A DNA stretch of 64,000 nucleotides from Syntrophus sp963665935 (lineage in GTDB: Bacteria > Desulfobacterota > Syntrophia > Syntrophales > Syntrophaceae): contig OY762510.1 of assembly GCA_963665935.1 (NCBI GenBank), forward strand, positions 992,001-1,056,000. The letters run 5' to 3'. The position numbers and the translations under genes are program-made. Under the pieces are notes generated by a model. That model saw nothing but the letters and a program-made list of their open reading frames with translations. It did not search any database and was not told the DNA's origin. Shown in pieces: positions 42,967 to 51,557 of this stretch; positions within the stretch are counted from its first letter, which is position 1, and each line of letters starts with the position of its first letter.

Positions 42967-43503
42967 TCAGGAAAGAATATCCTGTCCGTATCCCCGATCC
43001 GCTTCGAGGTTGGTCCGCCCGGCAGCCTCCTTGGACAGAACATCGCAACGTTCGTTTTCCGTATTGTTCGCATGTCCCCGTACCCAGACGAAAGTGACCT
43101 CATGCAGGGAGCATAGATTCAGCAGCCGTTCCCAGAGATCGGGATTGAGCGCCTTTTCCCGGGAATTCCGCTTCCAGCCGTTTGCCCGCCAGCGTTTTGC
43201 CCATCCCTTGTTGATGGCATTTACAAGATATTGTGAATCCGAGTAAAGAGTGACTGCACAGGAGACCTTCAAGGCCTCAAGACCTTTAATGGCCGCGAGG
43301 ATTTCCATGCGGTTGTTCGTCGTCAGCCGATAGCCGCCGGAGAGTTCTTTACGGTGTTCTCCATAGAGGAGCACAACCCCGTACCCTCCCGGTCCGGGAT
43401 TCCCCAGACAGGCGCCATCGGTGAAGAGCGTTACTTTTTTTTGAGAAGCGTCCATGCCGGGAGTTGCCGTCTTCTTGCTCCCGGTTCGAGGAGTTGACCC
43501 CAT
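42967..43503 (-). CDS. rnhA: Ribonuclease HI
   Basis: RNase HI that cleaves RNA in RNA-DNA hybrids. Catalytic DEDD set: TDGACLGNPGPGG (Asp), NRMEILAAIKGLE (Glu), LYSDSQYLVNAI (Asp) and RGHANNTENERCD (Asp). ATG 43503 follows GAGG by 8 nt, giving 178 aa with a basic N-terminal tail of about 20 residues; a core start at MDASQKK (near 43455) is possible. Confidence 0.94.
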   Translation of the reverse strand: MGSTPRTGSKKTATPGMDASQKKVTLFTDGACLGNPGPGGYGVVLLYGEHRKELSGGYRLTTNNRMEILAAIKGLEALKVSCAVTLYSDSQYLVNAINKGWAKRWRANGWKRNSREKALNPDLWERLLNLCSLHEVTFVWVRGHANNTENERCDVLSKEAAGRTNLEADRGYGQDILS

Positions 43504-43879
43504 CTCTTTTGCCTCTTTCCTTTCTTTTCTTGTCAATGCTTCATGCCTGTTCTTTCGATGCCCGGAAAGAAGAACGCATCATACTTGAGCACAGCAGAAG
43601 GTTGCAAGGAAAGAAAGCAAGGGCCGACTCCCACACCGAAGCAGGGGGGAAACAACCGGTCGTCCTGCGCCGGCTTCCTCCAAATGACTGTATTGCCAAA
43701 CGGTCCGAGAATGGTTATCTTTGTTTCGCAATTCCAGATCAAGAATGATATCGAGAAGGCAAGGCAGAGGCGACGCAGTCGACCACAGACGGATGTCGAG
43801 GAACCAATAACGAAACCAGACAGAGCGTGCTTTGGGAATGGAATGAATGGATAATTCCAGAGCGCCGGGAGGTTGCGGT
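43504..43879. other. Intergenic region with shadow frames only
   Basis: About 375 bases between rnhA and the PspC gene. Open frames exist on both strands through the same sequence with no ribosome site or recognisable product; the segment could be a dispersed repeat but no second copy was noticed in this window. Confidence 0.4.
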
Positions 43880-44086
43880 ATGGACGAAAATAACTGGCTG
43901 CAGCAATTTTCGAAATCGCAAAGGGACAAATGGATCGGAGGTGTCTGCGGAGGATTGGGGGAGCATACGCCCATTCCGTCCTGGTTCTGGCGATTTCTGT
44001 TTGTTTTTCTGTTCCTCTTCTGTGGTTTCGGATTCCTGCTGTACATTCTCCTGTGGATCTTCGTTCCGAAAGGCGGCAGCACTTGA
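43880..44086 (+). CDS. PspC-domain membrane protein
   Basis: 68-aa protein with the PspC domain: DKWIGGVCGGLGEHTPIPSW (about 16-35) followed by a long hydrophobic hairpin (FLFVFLFLFCGFGFLLYILL). ATG 43880 is chosen because GGGAGG precedes it by 7 nt. PspC proteins respond to envelope stress. Here it stands upstream of the envelope protease HtpX gene, so the two may form an envelope-stress pair. Confidence 0.85.
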   Translation: MDENNWLQQFSKSQRDKWIGGVCGGLGEHTPIPSWFWRFLFVFLFLFCGFGFLLYILLWIFVPKGGST

Positions 44087-44137
44087 AATGCACCGGCGAC
44101 GCCTGATAAAGGGATTGGCGGCCGTCAAAACAAAAAA

Positions 44138-44158
44138 GCGCCGGAAATCGTCCGGCGC
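44138..44158 (-). terminator. Hairpin with a T-run on the minus strand, between pspC and htpX
   Basis: GCGCCGGA/TCCGGCGC (8-bp stem, 5-nt loop). On the minus strand it is followed by TTTTTTGTTTT, the form of an intrinsic terminator, although no minus-strand gene lies just upstream of it. On the plus strand the A-run precedes the stem. Confidence 0.55.
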
Positions 44159-44184
44159 AGATAAACTCCTGAGAGAAATATGTC

Positions 44185-45015
44185 ATGAATACACTCAAAG
44201 TGATCCTCCTGCTGGCCTCCCTGTCCGGTCTGCTCATGCTCGTCGGCTATTTTGTCGCCCGGGGGACCGGCGTCGTGATTGCCCTTGTCCTCTCGGCCCT
44301 GATGAACTTCGGGAGTTACTGGTACTCGGACACCATTGTTCTGCGCATGTATTCCGCCCGGGAAGTCTCCCGGCAAGAAGCCCCTGTTCTCCACAACGCC
44401 GTGGAATCCCTATCTGCCAAGATCAAGATGCCAAAGCCGCGGCTATACGTGATTTCCAACGAGACGCCCAATGCCTTTGCGACGGGAAGAGATGAAAACC
44501 ATGCCGCCGTCGCAGTGACGTCCGGCATCCTGAAAATTCTCAATAAGGATGAACTGGAAGGCGTTCTCGCCCATGAACTGGCCCACATTCAACACAAGGA
44601 CATCCTGATCGGCTCCATGGCGGCAACGGTGGCGAGTGCCGTCGTCCTGTTGTCCCGATGGGCCGTTTTTTTCGGCAATGATGAGGGGAAAGGCATGATT
44701 CCGGCCATTGCCATGGCGATCATCGCCCCCATCGCGGCAACGGTGATTCAAATGGCGATCTCCCGATCTCGGGAATATGAAGCCGACGCGGGAAGCGCCC
44801 AGATCACCGGGAAGCCTGAGGCCCTGGCCGGTGCGCTCCGGAAATTGACCCTCGCTGCCAGGACGACCCCGCTAAACGCAAATCCATCCACCGCGCACAT
44901 GTTCATCGTGAATCCTTTATCGGGCGATTTTATTCGTATGCTTTTCAGCACCCACCCCCCCATTGAAAAAAGGATCGAGCGCTTGCGGCAGATGGAGGCA
45001 GCTCAGAAGGATTAA
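44185..45015 (+). CDS. htpX: Membrane zinc protease HtpX
   Basis: 276-aa M48-family protease that degrades misfolded membrane proteins. It has two N-terminal membrane segments, the zinc site AHELAHIQHKD (HExxH, about 129-139) and the third ligand Glu in SREYEADAGSAQITG (about 191-205). The C-terminus has FSTHPPIEKRIERL. Typical length. It follows a PspC gene, consistent with envelope stress. Confidence 0.96.
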   Translation: MNTLKVILLLASLSGLLMLVGYFVARGTGVVIALVLSALMNFGSYWYSDTIVLRMYSAREVSRQEAPVLHNAVESLSAKIKMPKPRLYVISNETPNAFATGRDENHAAVAVTSGILKILNKDELEGVLAHELAHIQHKDILIGSMAATVASAVVLLSRWAVFFGNDEGKGMIPAIAMAIIAPIAATVIQMAISRSREYEADAGSAQITGKPEALAGALRKLTLAARTTPLNANPSTAHMFIVNPLSGDFIRMLFSTHPPIEKRIERLRQMEAAQKD

Positions 45016-45031
45016 TAAAGGATTGTTATCT

Positions 45032-45787
45032 GTGGAAGAGCCCCTGAAAAGAAATTACGCACCGGTTAAAGACCTGAAGCCGGATGAGCACATCCGCATG
45101 GTTCAGGAGATTTTTGCAACGGTTACGGGAAAGTACGATTTTCTCAATCATCTGCTCAGTTTCCGCCGGGATGTGGCCTGGCGGCGTTTTGCCGCCAGGA
45201 AGATGCGTTTTCCCAAAACCCGCCGCTACCTGGATGTGGCCACCGGAACAGCGGATCTGGCCCTGGAAGTGGCGCGCCGCTATCCGGATGTTCAGGTGAC
45301 CGGTTTGGATTTTGTCCCGAAAATGCTGGAAAAGGCGGCGGAAAAGAGCGCCCGCCGGAAGGAATGCCGGGACCGGGTATCCTTCGTCCAGGGAGACGCC
45401 CTGGCCCTTCCCTTTGCCGACCAATCCTTCGATGTGGTGGGGATCGCCTTCGGCATCCGCAACATTCCCGACCGTCCGGGGGCACTGCGGGAATTCCACC
45501 GGGTCCTGGTGAATGGCGGTCAGGTGGCCGTTCTGGAGATGCAGTCGCCGCAGGTGAAGGTTTTGCGGCTTCTGTGCAGCTTCTATCTCCGCTCTGTCCT
45601 GCCCCGGCTGGCCCGCCGCTTTACCCGCAATCCCGCCGCCTATCTCTATCTTGCCGACTCCATTCTCTCTTTCCCTTCTCCGGAGCGCTTTTCCGGAATG
45701 ATGCGCGACGCAGGCTTTTCGGATGTTCGGCATTATCCACTGACCTTGGGCATAACCCGGCTTTATGTCGGCTGGAAACCCGAGTGA
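45032..45787 (+). CDS. menG: Demethylmenaquinone methyltransferase
   Basis: SAM-dependent UbiE/MenG enzyme that methylates demethylmenaquinone, the final step of menaquinone synthesis. GTG 45032 with AAAGGA 9 nt upstream gives 251 aa; a longer frame would overlap htpX by 53 nt and is less likely. Landmarks: KYDFLNHLLSFRRDVAWRR, SAM motif YLDVATGTADLALEVA (about 64-79), FDVVGIAFGIRNIPDR (about 133-148) and the C-terminal GITRLYVGWKPE. It lies 21 kb from the other men genes. Confidence 0.94.
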   Translation: MEEPLKRNYAPVKDLKPDEHIRMVQEIFATVTGKYDFLNHLLSFRRDVAWRRFAARKMRFPKTRRYLDVATGTADLALEVARRYPDVQVTGLDFVPKMLEKAAEKSARRKECRDRVSFVQGDALALPFADQSFDVVGIAFGIRNIPDRPGALREFHRVLVNGGQVAVLEMQSPQVKVLRLLCSFYLRSVLPRLARRFTRNPAAYLYLADSILSFPSPERFSGMMRDAGFSDVRHYPLTLGITRLYVGWKPE

Positions 45788-46041
45788 TGCCTCCATTTAA
45801 AAGCAACCTGGCCTGATTCCAGGGGGAGTGGCGACGTTCCGGTCAGGGCGGGAATGTGAATCTTTTCCTTTCACCCATAACAAAAGGGATTTTTTTCTTG
45901 ATAAATCAGAGAAAGAATGATCTTTTCCTGGCATAAGTTGTCGTGGAAGCATTGTCAGCGAGGGTGCAGAAACATTGACATGTTGCCTCTCACGCGGAAA
46001 AAACTTGTCCATATCTCCTGATTCGAGAGTTTGAGACGATC

Positions 46042-46923
46042 GTGCCGGCTATTTATTTCTTTGAGGTTGTTTGGAAGATTGCCTGTCTGCGGAACAATTC
46101 GTGGCAGACCGGTAAATGCATCTTGCGCAGCGCCATTCGGGAATTCAGTGATTCGCTCTTCCTTTTCGGACCCGATCTGCAGGAAGTGGAAGATCCCTAT
46201 GTCCGCCCCGATCTGAATGAGTTGATAAGCTGGAGCGAGAAGAATGCCTTACACGGCCTTTCTTCCTCCCGTTATTGCACGCTTCCGGAAGAACCGAGAA
46301 TCATGGTGGCAAGTCACGGGCGCCGGATCAAGGAAAGACAGACGCTCTATGAGCTCTGGGAGGATTCAGGCCTGCATTCGCTTTCCGCGGAGCTGCTCTT
46401 TATCGAACCCTTGATTTTCTGCCATGCCTTTCAGGTCCTGCACAATCATGTGCGAGACGAACTTTTTTTCGGAACTTCCACAGACAACAGAGAATACGAG
46501 TATCTGGCGGCCCAGGCTCGTCTCTGTGTGAAAAAGAAAACCCCTAGAATTGAAACGGTTCTGTGTACGGAGGCCCGAATTATAGCAAAAAACGGGGTGA
46601 CCTTCGGCATGGATCTCTACGGCGACCTCCGTCATACCTTCGTTCCGCAGACAAAGGTCCAATATGCCGTGCTTGTGCCGGAGAAAGAAGAGCACCGGTT
46701 GAAACCGGCTTCACCGGCCCATCGCCCGTCTGAACTGCACACCAAGACAGACGCTGCCGGCTCCACGGGCGTTACCGTCAAGACGCCGGGTGAACCCGAG
46801 AAAGACTATCTAGTCCTTCCCATAGAACATCGGGATAGGGGAGCGCCGCGTTCCCTGGCCTCTGGTTTTCTGGCACACATGACGTTCTACGAGGAACCCT
46901 CCGGATTGCTGTGGATCTTTTAA
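46042..46923 (+). CDS. Hypothetical protein, 293 aa
   Basis: Not recognised. Starts with GTG and has no strong ribosome site, so the start is uncertain. Soluble-looking with no signal peptide. Residues about 1-215 look globular (for example FCHAFQVLHNHVRDELFFGT near 131-150). A low-complexity linker follows (about 220-262) and then a short C-terminal segment. Function unknown. It converges with a HAD-like gene 5 nt away. Confidence 0.55.
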   Translation: MPAIYFFEVVWKIACLRNNSWQTGKCILRSAIREFSDSLFLFGPDLQEVEDPYVRPDLNELISWSEKNALHGLSSSRYCTLPEEPRIMVASHGRRIKERQTLYELWEDSGLHSLSAELLFIEPLIFCHAFQVLHNHVRDELFFGTSTDNREYEYLAAQARLCVKKKTPRIETVLCTEARIIAKNGVTFGMDLYGDLRHTFVPQTKVQYAVLVPEKEEHRLKPASPAHRPSELHTKTDAAGSTGVTVKTPGEPEKDYLVLPIEHRDRGAPRSLASGFLAHMTFYEEPSGLLWIF

Positions 46924-46928
46924 AAGGA

Positions 46929-47768
46929 TTATCCGTTTTCCCTGTCCAGAAATTGATCCATCAAGAGCGCGACCCGGCGCATGAGGTTTGCGTAACCTTG
47001 CCCCCCCTTCCCCCTTTCCAGAAAAAAGCGGAAAATGCGGGGTTCAACGGAAAACACCTCCCGGAGAAGCTGAGCGGTTTTGTCCTCCCGTTGTTGAACG
47101 CGCTTCCTTTCACCATAAGCATCGCCTGCCTGCTCATTGTAGCCGAAATCGTCAACAAGAAGAATGTCCTTCAATTCGTGCAGTCCAAGCCCCGACTTTA
47201 ACGGCTGCCAGAAAGAGGGGGAGTCTTTGTGCGCCACCAGATCGGCGGAATTGGCCACGATCAGCGCTGCGGGTTGCGCCGTGTCGAAAGCCTCTTTCGC
47301 GGCCAGGGCGGGGATATCCCAGTCCGCCAGATATCTCAGAATGGCCGGCGTGGCTTCTGCGTAATGGTCCGTCGCAATAACCGTACAGAGACCCCGCTGA
47401 TTCGGGAGGTCCCGGAGAAGGAGATGCCAGGCCTCTTCCATGCGGGATGCAGCGAGATAGGAATCCACGAAATCCGCCACAGCCCCTTCCAGATCGGGCA
47501 AGCTCGCCGGCTCTGCTCCGGCCTTTTGAAATGTTGTCCCTTCCGAAAGACATCTCAGCATGATCCGGCGGTATCCCACCTTAGTCGTGCTGCCTTCTTC
47601 CCAGGTCGGGTTGACAATTTCCTCCCAGAATCGAGCAGGCGTCACACCCAGACGGGCAAGACCGCTCTGCTCCAGTGCCAATCGGAGAGAATCCTCCTGG
47701 CCGAAAAGAACGGCTTGAAGACTGAGCGTCCCTGAATAGTCGAAAAGAATCAGTTTGTCCGGGTTCAT
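46929..47768 (-). CDS. HAD-superfamily-like protein
   Basis: 279 aa. Motif I is LILFDYSGTLS (about 6-16), where the second acidic residue of the usual DxDGT is Ser. Motif II is near CTVIATDHYAEA, and a motif IV-like LLVDDFGYNEQAGD occurs at about 206-219. The DxSGT variant and the large cap insertion set it apart from ordinary phosphatases; substrate unknown. Upstream of thiE/thiM on the opposite end of the same strand run, so it may be the distal gene after thiE. Confidence 0.65.
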   Translation of the reverse strand: MNPDKLILFDYSGTLSLQAVLFGQEDSLRLALEQSGLARLGVTPARFWEEIVNPTWEEGSTTKVGYRRIMLRCLSEGTTFQKAGAEPASLPDLEGAVADFVDSYLAASRMEEAWHLLLRDLPNQRGLCTVIATDHYAEATPAILRYLADWDIPALAAKEAFDTAQPAALIVANSADLVAHKDSPSFWQPLKSGLGLHELKDILLVDDFGYNEQAGDAYGERKRVQQREDKTAQLLREVFSVEPRIFRFFLERGKGGQGYANLMRRVALLMDQFLDRENG

Positions 47769-47810
47769 TGGATTGAGGGCCTGCGGGAAGATGGGCTAAG
47801 GACGATTTCG

Positions 47811-48488
47811 CTACTGTCCGGCCCGCTTTTGTTGTTCCTGTGCTGCGGAAATCTCCCTGCAGAGATCCTCTGCAGCCTTACGGGGATCGGATGCCGCGCA
47901 GATTGCCGATACCACGGCGATGCAGTTGGAACCGGCCAGAATGACCGCGGCGGCATTGGCACGGGAAATTCCGCCGATGGCGACGAGGGGATGGTGGGAA
48001 AAGGCCCGGATCCGGGAAATCCCCTCCAGCCCCCAGGGCCCCTTGGTATCCGTTTTGGTGGGCGTGGCGAAGACAGGACTGATGCCCAGATAGTCGACGT
48101 CCAGGGATTGGGCCTGCTCCACGTCTTCCCAGGTTTCCACGGAAAGGCCGATGATGGCCTTCGGCCCCAGCAGCCGGCGGGCGATCTCATAGGGCATATC
48201 CTCCTGGCCGATGTGGATGCCGTCGGCTTTCGAGGCTAGGACGACATCGAGCCGGTCGTTGATGATCAGGGGAACCCCCAGGGGGGCAAGGATTTTTTTC
48301 AGCCGGCTGGCCTCTTCCACAAAGGGGCGCGTGGGCAGATCCTTTTCCCGGAGCTGGACCCAGGCCGCACCGCCCTTCACAGCCAGGGAAACGACCTCTT
48401 CCAGATCCCTTTGACCGCACAGGCCGCGGTCCGTGACGAGATACAGGCCTTCTGTCCTTCGCTCTAGAGGGGCGGGCGAATCCATCAT
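47811..48488 (-). CDS. thiE: Thiamine-phosphate synthase
   Basis: 225-aa TIM-barrel enzyme joining HMP diphosphate to the thiazole phosphate. Motifs: GLYLVTDRGLC (about 14-24), WVQLREKDLP (about 43-52), LIINDRLDVVLASKADGIHIG (split near 74-94), YLGISPVFATPTKTDT (about 133-148) and VAIGGISRANA (about 169-179). Overlaps thiM by four bases, giving a thiM-thiE salvage operon. Confidence 0.95.
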   Translation of the reverse strand: MMDSPAPLERRTEGLYLVTDRGLCGQRDLEEVVSLAVKGGAAWVQLREKDLPTRPFVEEASRLKKILAPLGVPLIINDRLDVVLASKADGIHIGQEDMPYEIARRLLGPKAIIGLSVETWEDVEQAQSLDVDYLGISPVFATPTKTDTKGPWGLEGISRIRAFSHHPLVAIGGISRANAAAVILAGSNCIAVVSAICAASDPRKAAEDLCREISAAQEQQKRAGQ

Positions 48489-49300
48489 CCTGCTCCTGAG
48501 GAAATCCGCAGACGGCGGGCAAGGTCGTCCTCCGTCAGCCGATACAGAAAGTCCAGGAAGTGAAGTTGCAGGCTCCCCGGACCCGGTGAGATTTCCGCCG
48601 CCATTTCCCCGGCGATGCCCATGACCCCCATGGCCTGCGCCGCAGCCAACGGAAAGGACGAATTAACGGTGGCGAAGGCTCCGCACAGCGCAGAGGCCGT
48701 ACAACCGAGCCCGGTCACGCGGGTCATCAGGGGATGGCCATTCCCGATTCCAATAACGACCTGGTCCCCGACAATGAAATCCGTTTCCCCACTGATGCAG
48801 ACCGTGCTTCCATAGCGTTCGTTCAACCGATGGGCGGCCTCAATGGCGTTGTGGGAAGATTCCGTAGCGTCCACGCCTTTGGTTTTCTTCTTTTCAATCG
48901 TTGCCAATGCCAGAATTTCCGAGGCATTGCCCCGGATGATCGTGGGCGAAACCGTATCCATGAGTTTCCGGACGGTCTGATTTCGATATGCCGTGGCGCC
49001 GGCCCCGACCGGATCCAGCACGAGGGGAATTCCCCGTCCAGCGGCTTTTCGTGCAGCGCTGCCCATCGCCTCGACCCAGGGCGCACTGAGCGTTCCGATG
49101 TTGATCACCAGGGCCGATGCGATGTTGACCATCTCCTCCACCTCTTCCTGCGCATGGGCCATGACGGGCGAGGCGCCGAGGGCCAGCAGGGCGTTGGCTG
49201 TGCTGTTCATCACGACATAATTGGTGATATTGTGGATCAGCGGGGCCTGATCGCGGATCGCCGAAACCGCGGCCCAGGTATTTTCAGGGGTGATCGACAT
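48485..49300 (-). CDS. thiM: Hydroxyethylthiazole kinase
   Basis: 271-aa ribokinase-like enzyme for thiazole salvage. HNITNYVVMNSTANALLALG (about 23-42), LVLDPVGAGAT (about 95-105), TIIRGNASEI (about 119-128) and VTGLGCTASALCGAF (about 194-208, catalytic Cys region). ATG 49300 is preferred with AAGGAG about 10 nt upstream; a longer frame reaches 49414. Coupled to thiE. It supplies ThDP, which MenD among others requires. Confidence 0.94.
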   Translation of the reverse strand: MSITPENTWAAVSAIRDQAPLIHNITNYVVMNSTANALLALGASPVMAHAQEEVEEMVNIASALVINIGTLSAPWVEAMGSAARKAAGRGIPLVLDPVGAGATAYRNQTVRKLMDTVSPTIIRGNASEILALATIEKKKTKGVDATESSHNAIEAAHRLNERYGSTVCISGETDFIVGDQVVIGIGNGHPLMTRVTGLGCTASALCGAFATVNSSFPLAAAQAMGVMGIAGEMAAEISPGPGSLQLHFLDFLYRLTEDDLARRLRISSGAG

Positions 49301-49438
49301 GCCGTCCCTTCTCCTTCCCGGTCTGGAAATGACGCGTATCTTATCGTCTGCAGCGGACCCTTGCAAGGGGAATTGTCCCTTGACTTTAGCGGGGAAACCA
49401 TGTTTTCTCTTCAAGAAAAGAAAGGAATCTTAAACCTT

Positions 49439-50173
49439 ATGACAATTTACAGAAATAAGATAAAGGCAGGAAGCAGAAGCATCCTCGTTATGGCGTTTTT
49501 ATTTCTTCTTTTTATGGGAACGGGGATCTCTGCCGCAGGATCTCCCGAGGAAGCCTTCAAGAAAAGTTTCCCCCAGATTCCCGCCGAAAAGATTTCGGAA
49601 ACGGCCCTACAGGGGGTTTACGAGGTGATTGTGGGCAATGAGATCGTCTACTACGCCCCCGGACCGGATTATCTCCTTCTCGGGCAAATCGTTACCAAAG
49701 ATGGTAAAAATCTGACCCAGGAGAGGATTCGGGAAATCATCGCGGCCAAGGCAAAAGACCTGCCCCTGGATAGGGCGATCAAGATCGGGAAGGGGCCGCA
49801 ACGGGTCATTGAAATCACGGACCCGGACTGTCCATACTGCCGCCAGGCATCCGCCTTTTTTGCCGGCCGGACCGATGTGACCCGCTACATCTTTTTCTAT
49901 CCGCTGCCCTTCCACAAAGATGCCGAGGCGAAGGCGCTCTATGTCCTCTGCGCCAAAGATCAGGGGAAAGCTTACGAGGAAGCCATGACGGGTAAACTGG
50001 ATAACATGAAATTCCAGCCTTGCAAGGATGCCCAGGCAGAGGAAACCCTGAAAAAACACAAGGAAGTTGCCAACCGGCTCGGCTTGACCGGGACACCTTT
50101 CTTTCTCATCGGGGATTCAGCTGTTTTCGGGGCCAATATCCCCCAGATTGAAAACCTGTTGAAATCCAGATAA
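49439..50173 (+). CDS. DsbC/DsbG-like periplasmic disulfide isomerase
   Basis: About 244 aa with an N-terminal signal peptide (SILVMAFLFLLFMGTGISA). A small dimerisation domain (EIVYYAPGPDYLLLGQIVT, about 62-80) is followed by a thioredoxin domain with active site DPDCPYCRQ (about 123-131) and cis-Pro loop TGTPFFLIG. A second Cys pair region is near YVLCAKD and FQPCKD, as in DsbC. The long open frame continues upstream antisense to thiM but is not the gene. It faces a TlpA-like and a CcdA-like gene, together forming a likely periplasmic thiol relay. Confidence 0.88.
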   Translation: MTIYRNKIKAGSRSILVMAFLFLLFMGTGISAAGSPEEAFKKSFPQIPAEKISETALQGVYEVIVGNEIVYYAPGPDYLLLGQIVTKDGKNLTQERIREIIAAKAKDLPLDRAIKIGKGPQRVIEITDPDCPYCRQASAFFAGRTDVTRYIFFYPLPFHKDAEAKALYVLCAKDQGKAYEEAMTGKLDNMKFQPCKDAQAEETLKKHKEVANRLGLTGTPFFLIGDSAVFGANIPQIENLLKSR

Positions 50174-50263
50174 GCCATCAGCACGTCGACACGTTTTCTC
50201 TACGGCTGAGCTGCCTTCTCCTTGCCGCCCTGTTCTCTTTTTTTTTGTGCAATGTTGTCCGGT

Positions 50264-50800
50264 CTAGTTCGGCTGAGGCTTCTCGAAAAGGTCCTTCAGG
50301 GTGGCATCGAGATCCGGGCAACGTCGGCAAAGGACACGTCCATTCCGATCCAGAAGGATCAAGTCCGGAACGCCGCGAACACTGTACGATTCAGCGACCT
50401 CTCCCCTCTCGTCCAGCAGGATACGATAGGGCAGGCGGTATTGGCGGGAAAAGGAGGAGACCTTCTGGGGGGATTCCTGAATAAAGATTTGAATCACCTC
50501 CAGGCCTTTGGAACTGTAGCGACCGTTAATTTCCCGCAGATGAGGCAGTTCGGAACGGCAATAGGCGCACCAGGTGGTACTGAAGATCAGCAGAACGGGA
50601 TTGCCTCGAAATTGGCTGAGTTGGAAGGATCGCCCCTCCAGATTGGGGAGTTTAAAATTCGGGGCTTCAACGCCTTCAATCTGAGGGAGGCTTTTGTTCC
50701 GTCCTTCTTCTCTCCTGTCAGAAGGTTCTGAACAGCTTACCAGGCATAAAACCAGAAGGATGAGTCCGGAAACAAAACTCAGCGTGCGGAAATTTTTCAT
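50264..50800 (-). CDS. TlpA/ResA-like thioredoxin-family lipoprotein
   Basis: 178 aa. Signal peptide with lipobox LVSC (Cys about 23), then an AhpC/TSA-thioredoxin fold: FKLPNLEGRSFQLSQFRGNP (about 49-68), active site FSTTWCAYCRSELPHL (about 72-87) and VRGVPDLILLDRNG. It probably delivers electrons from the CcdA-like protein encoded next to it to periplasmic disulfides such as apocytochrome c or DsbC. ATG 50800 is preferred over GTG 50824 (AGGAG lies 11 nt before the ATG). Confidence 0.88.
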   Translation of the reverse strand: MKNFRTLSFVSGLILLVLCLVSCSEPSDRREEGRNKSLPQIEGVEAPNFKLPNLEGRSFQLSQFRGNPVLLIFSTTWCAYCRSELPHLREINGRYSSKGLEVIQIFIQESPQKVSSFSRQYRLPYRILLDERGEVAESYSVRGVPDLILLDRNGRVLCRRCPDLDATLKDLFEKPQPN

Positions 50801-50837
50801 GGCCTTTAATGCTCCTGTATCCACAAATTAAATAATC

Positions 50838-51557
50838 TTAAACCAGCGAACCACCGGCCTTGATCAGAAAATACTCACCCGTGGCCAGAAGGAGCCAGCC
50901 ACAACCTTGTTTGATCCGGACCATCCACACACCGGACCTGGGAAGGCCGGCCAGCAGTCCTGCAAAGGAGCCGACAGCAACAAGCAGCGTCCCCATCCCC
51001 AAGGCAAAGACAAACAGGAGGCTCATGCCGAAAAAGACGTTCTGGCGGGTGGCGACATAGGCGAGCAGTACGGAAAATACCGGGGCCGAACAGGGGCCAG
51101 CCAGAAGTCCGGAGGTGGCGCCGATCATTAAACTGCCGGGGATATCGCTGCTCCACAGGCCCTTCTCCGGCCTTGCCATGAACCCGGGGATCCGGATGGA
51201 AAGAGAAAAGACATCCAGCATGGCCAGCCCCATGAGAAGACAGACATTGGCCACCAGAAAGGATGTCAGGAAACTATTCTGTATTTTGCCGAACAACTGC
51301 CCCGTCAGGGCAGTGGCCCCCCCGAGCGCCGCATAGGTCAGGGACAGCCCGAAGACATAAGCCAGAGAAAGTAAAAACGATCGGACTCGGGACTTCCGGG
51401 CGCTCTGGGCGCCGATATAGGCGATCACAACCGGCATGACCGGATAGATGCAGGGGGTGAAACTGACCAGAAGTCCTCCGATGTAGGCGGCCAGATATGC
51501 TGTGAAATACGAGCTCGCAATGTACTCGTTCAAACCGCCCAGGAAAGACTCCATCAT
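50838..51557 (-). CDS. CcdA/DsbD-type membrane thiol:disulfide carrier
   Basis: 239-aa membrane protein with six hydrophobic segments. The two redox cysteines are in VSFTPCIYPVMP (about 31-42) and LLAGPCSAPVFS (about 151-162), the DsbD/CcdA pattern. It shuttles reducing power from cytoplasmic thioredoxin to the periplasm. ATG 51557 overlaps the ridA stop by one base, and the TlpA-like gene follows 38 nt downstream. Confidence 0.92.
   Translation of the reverse strand: MMESFLGGLNEYIASSYFTAYLAAYIGGLLVSFTPCIYPVMPVVIAYIGAQSARKSRVRSFLLSLAYVFGLSLTYAALGGATALTGQLFGKIQNSFLTSFLVANVCLLMGLAMLDVFSLSIRIPGFMARPEKGLWSSDIPGSLMIGATSGLLAGPCSAPVFSVLLAYVATRQNVFFGMSLLFVFALGMGTLLVAVGSFAGLLAGLPRSGVWMVRIKQGCGWLLLATGEYFLIKAGGSLV

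Noticed and set aside
43543..43854. Overlapping open frames on both strands between rnhA and pspC
   Set aside because: Compositionally odd and without ribosome sites; the PspC start at 43880 has a proper ribosome site.
48734..49438. N-terminal extension of the DsbC-like frame through the thiM gene
   Set aside because: The DsbC-like protein has a clear signal peptide at its own ATG (49439); the upstream part is antisense to thiM.
49301..49438. TPP riboswitch upstream of thiM
   Set aside because: Looked for the conserved THI-box segments (CTGAGA and ACCTGA-type) and did not see them.
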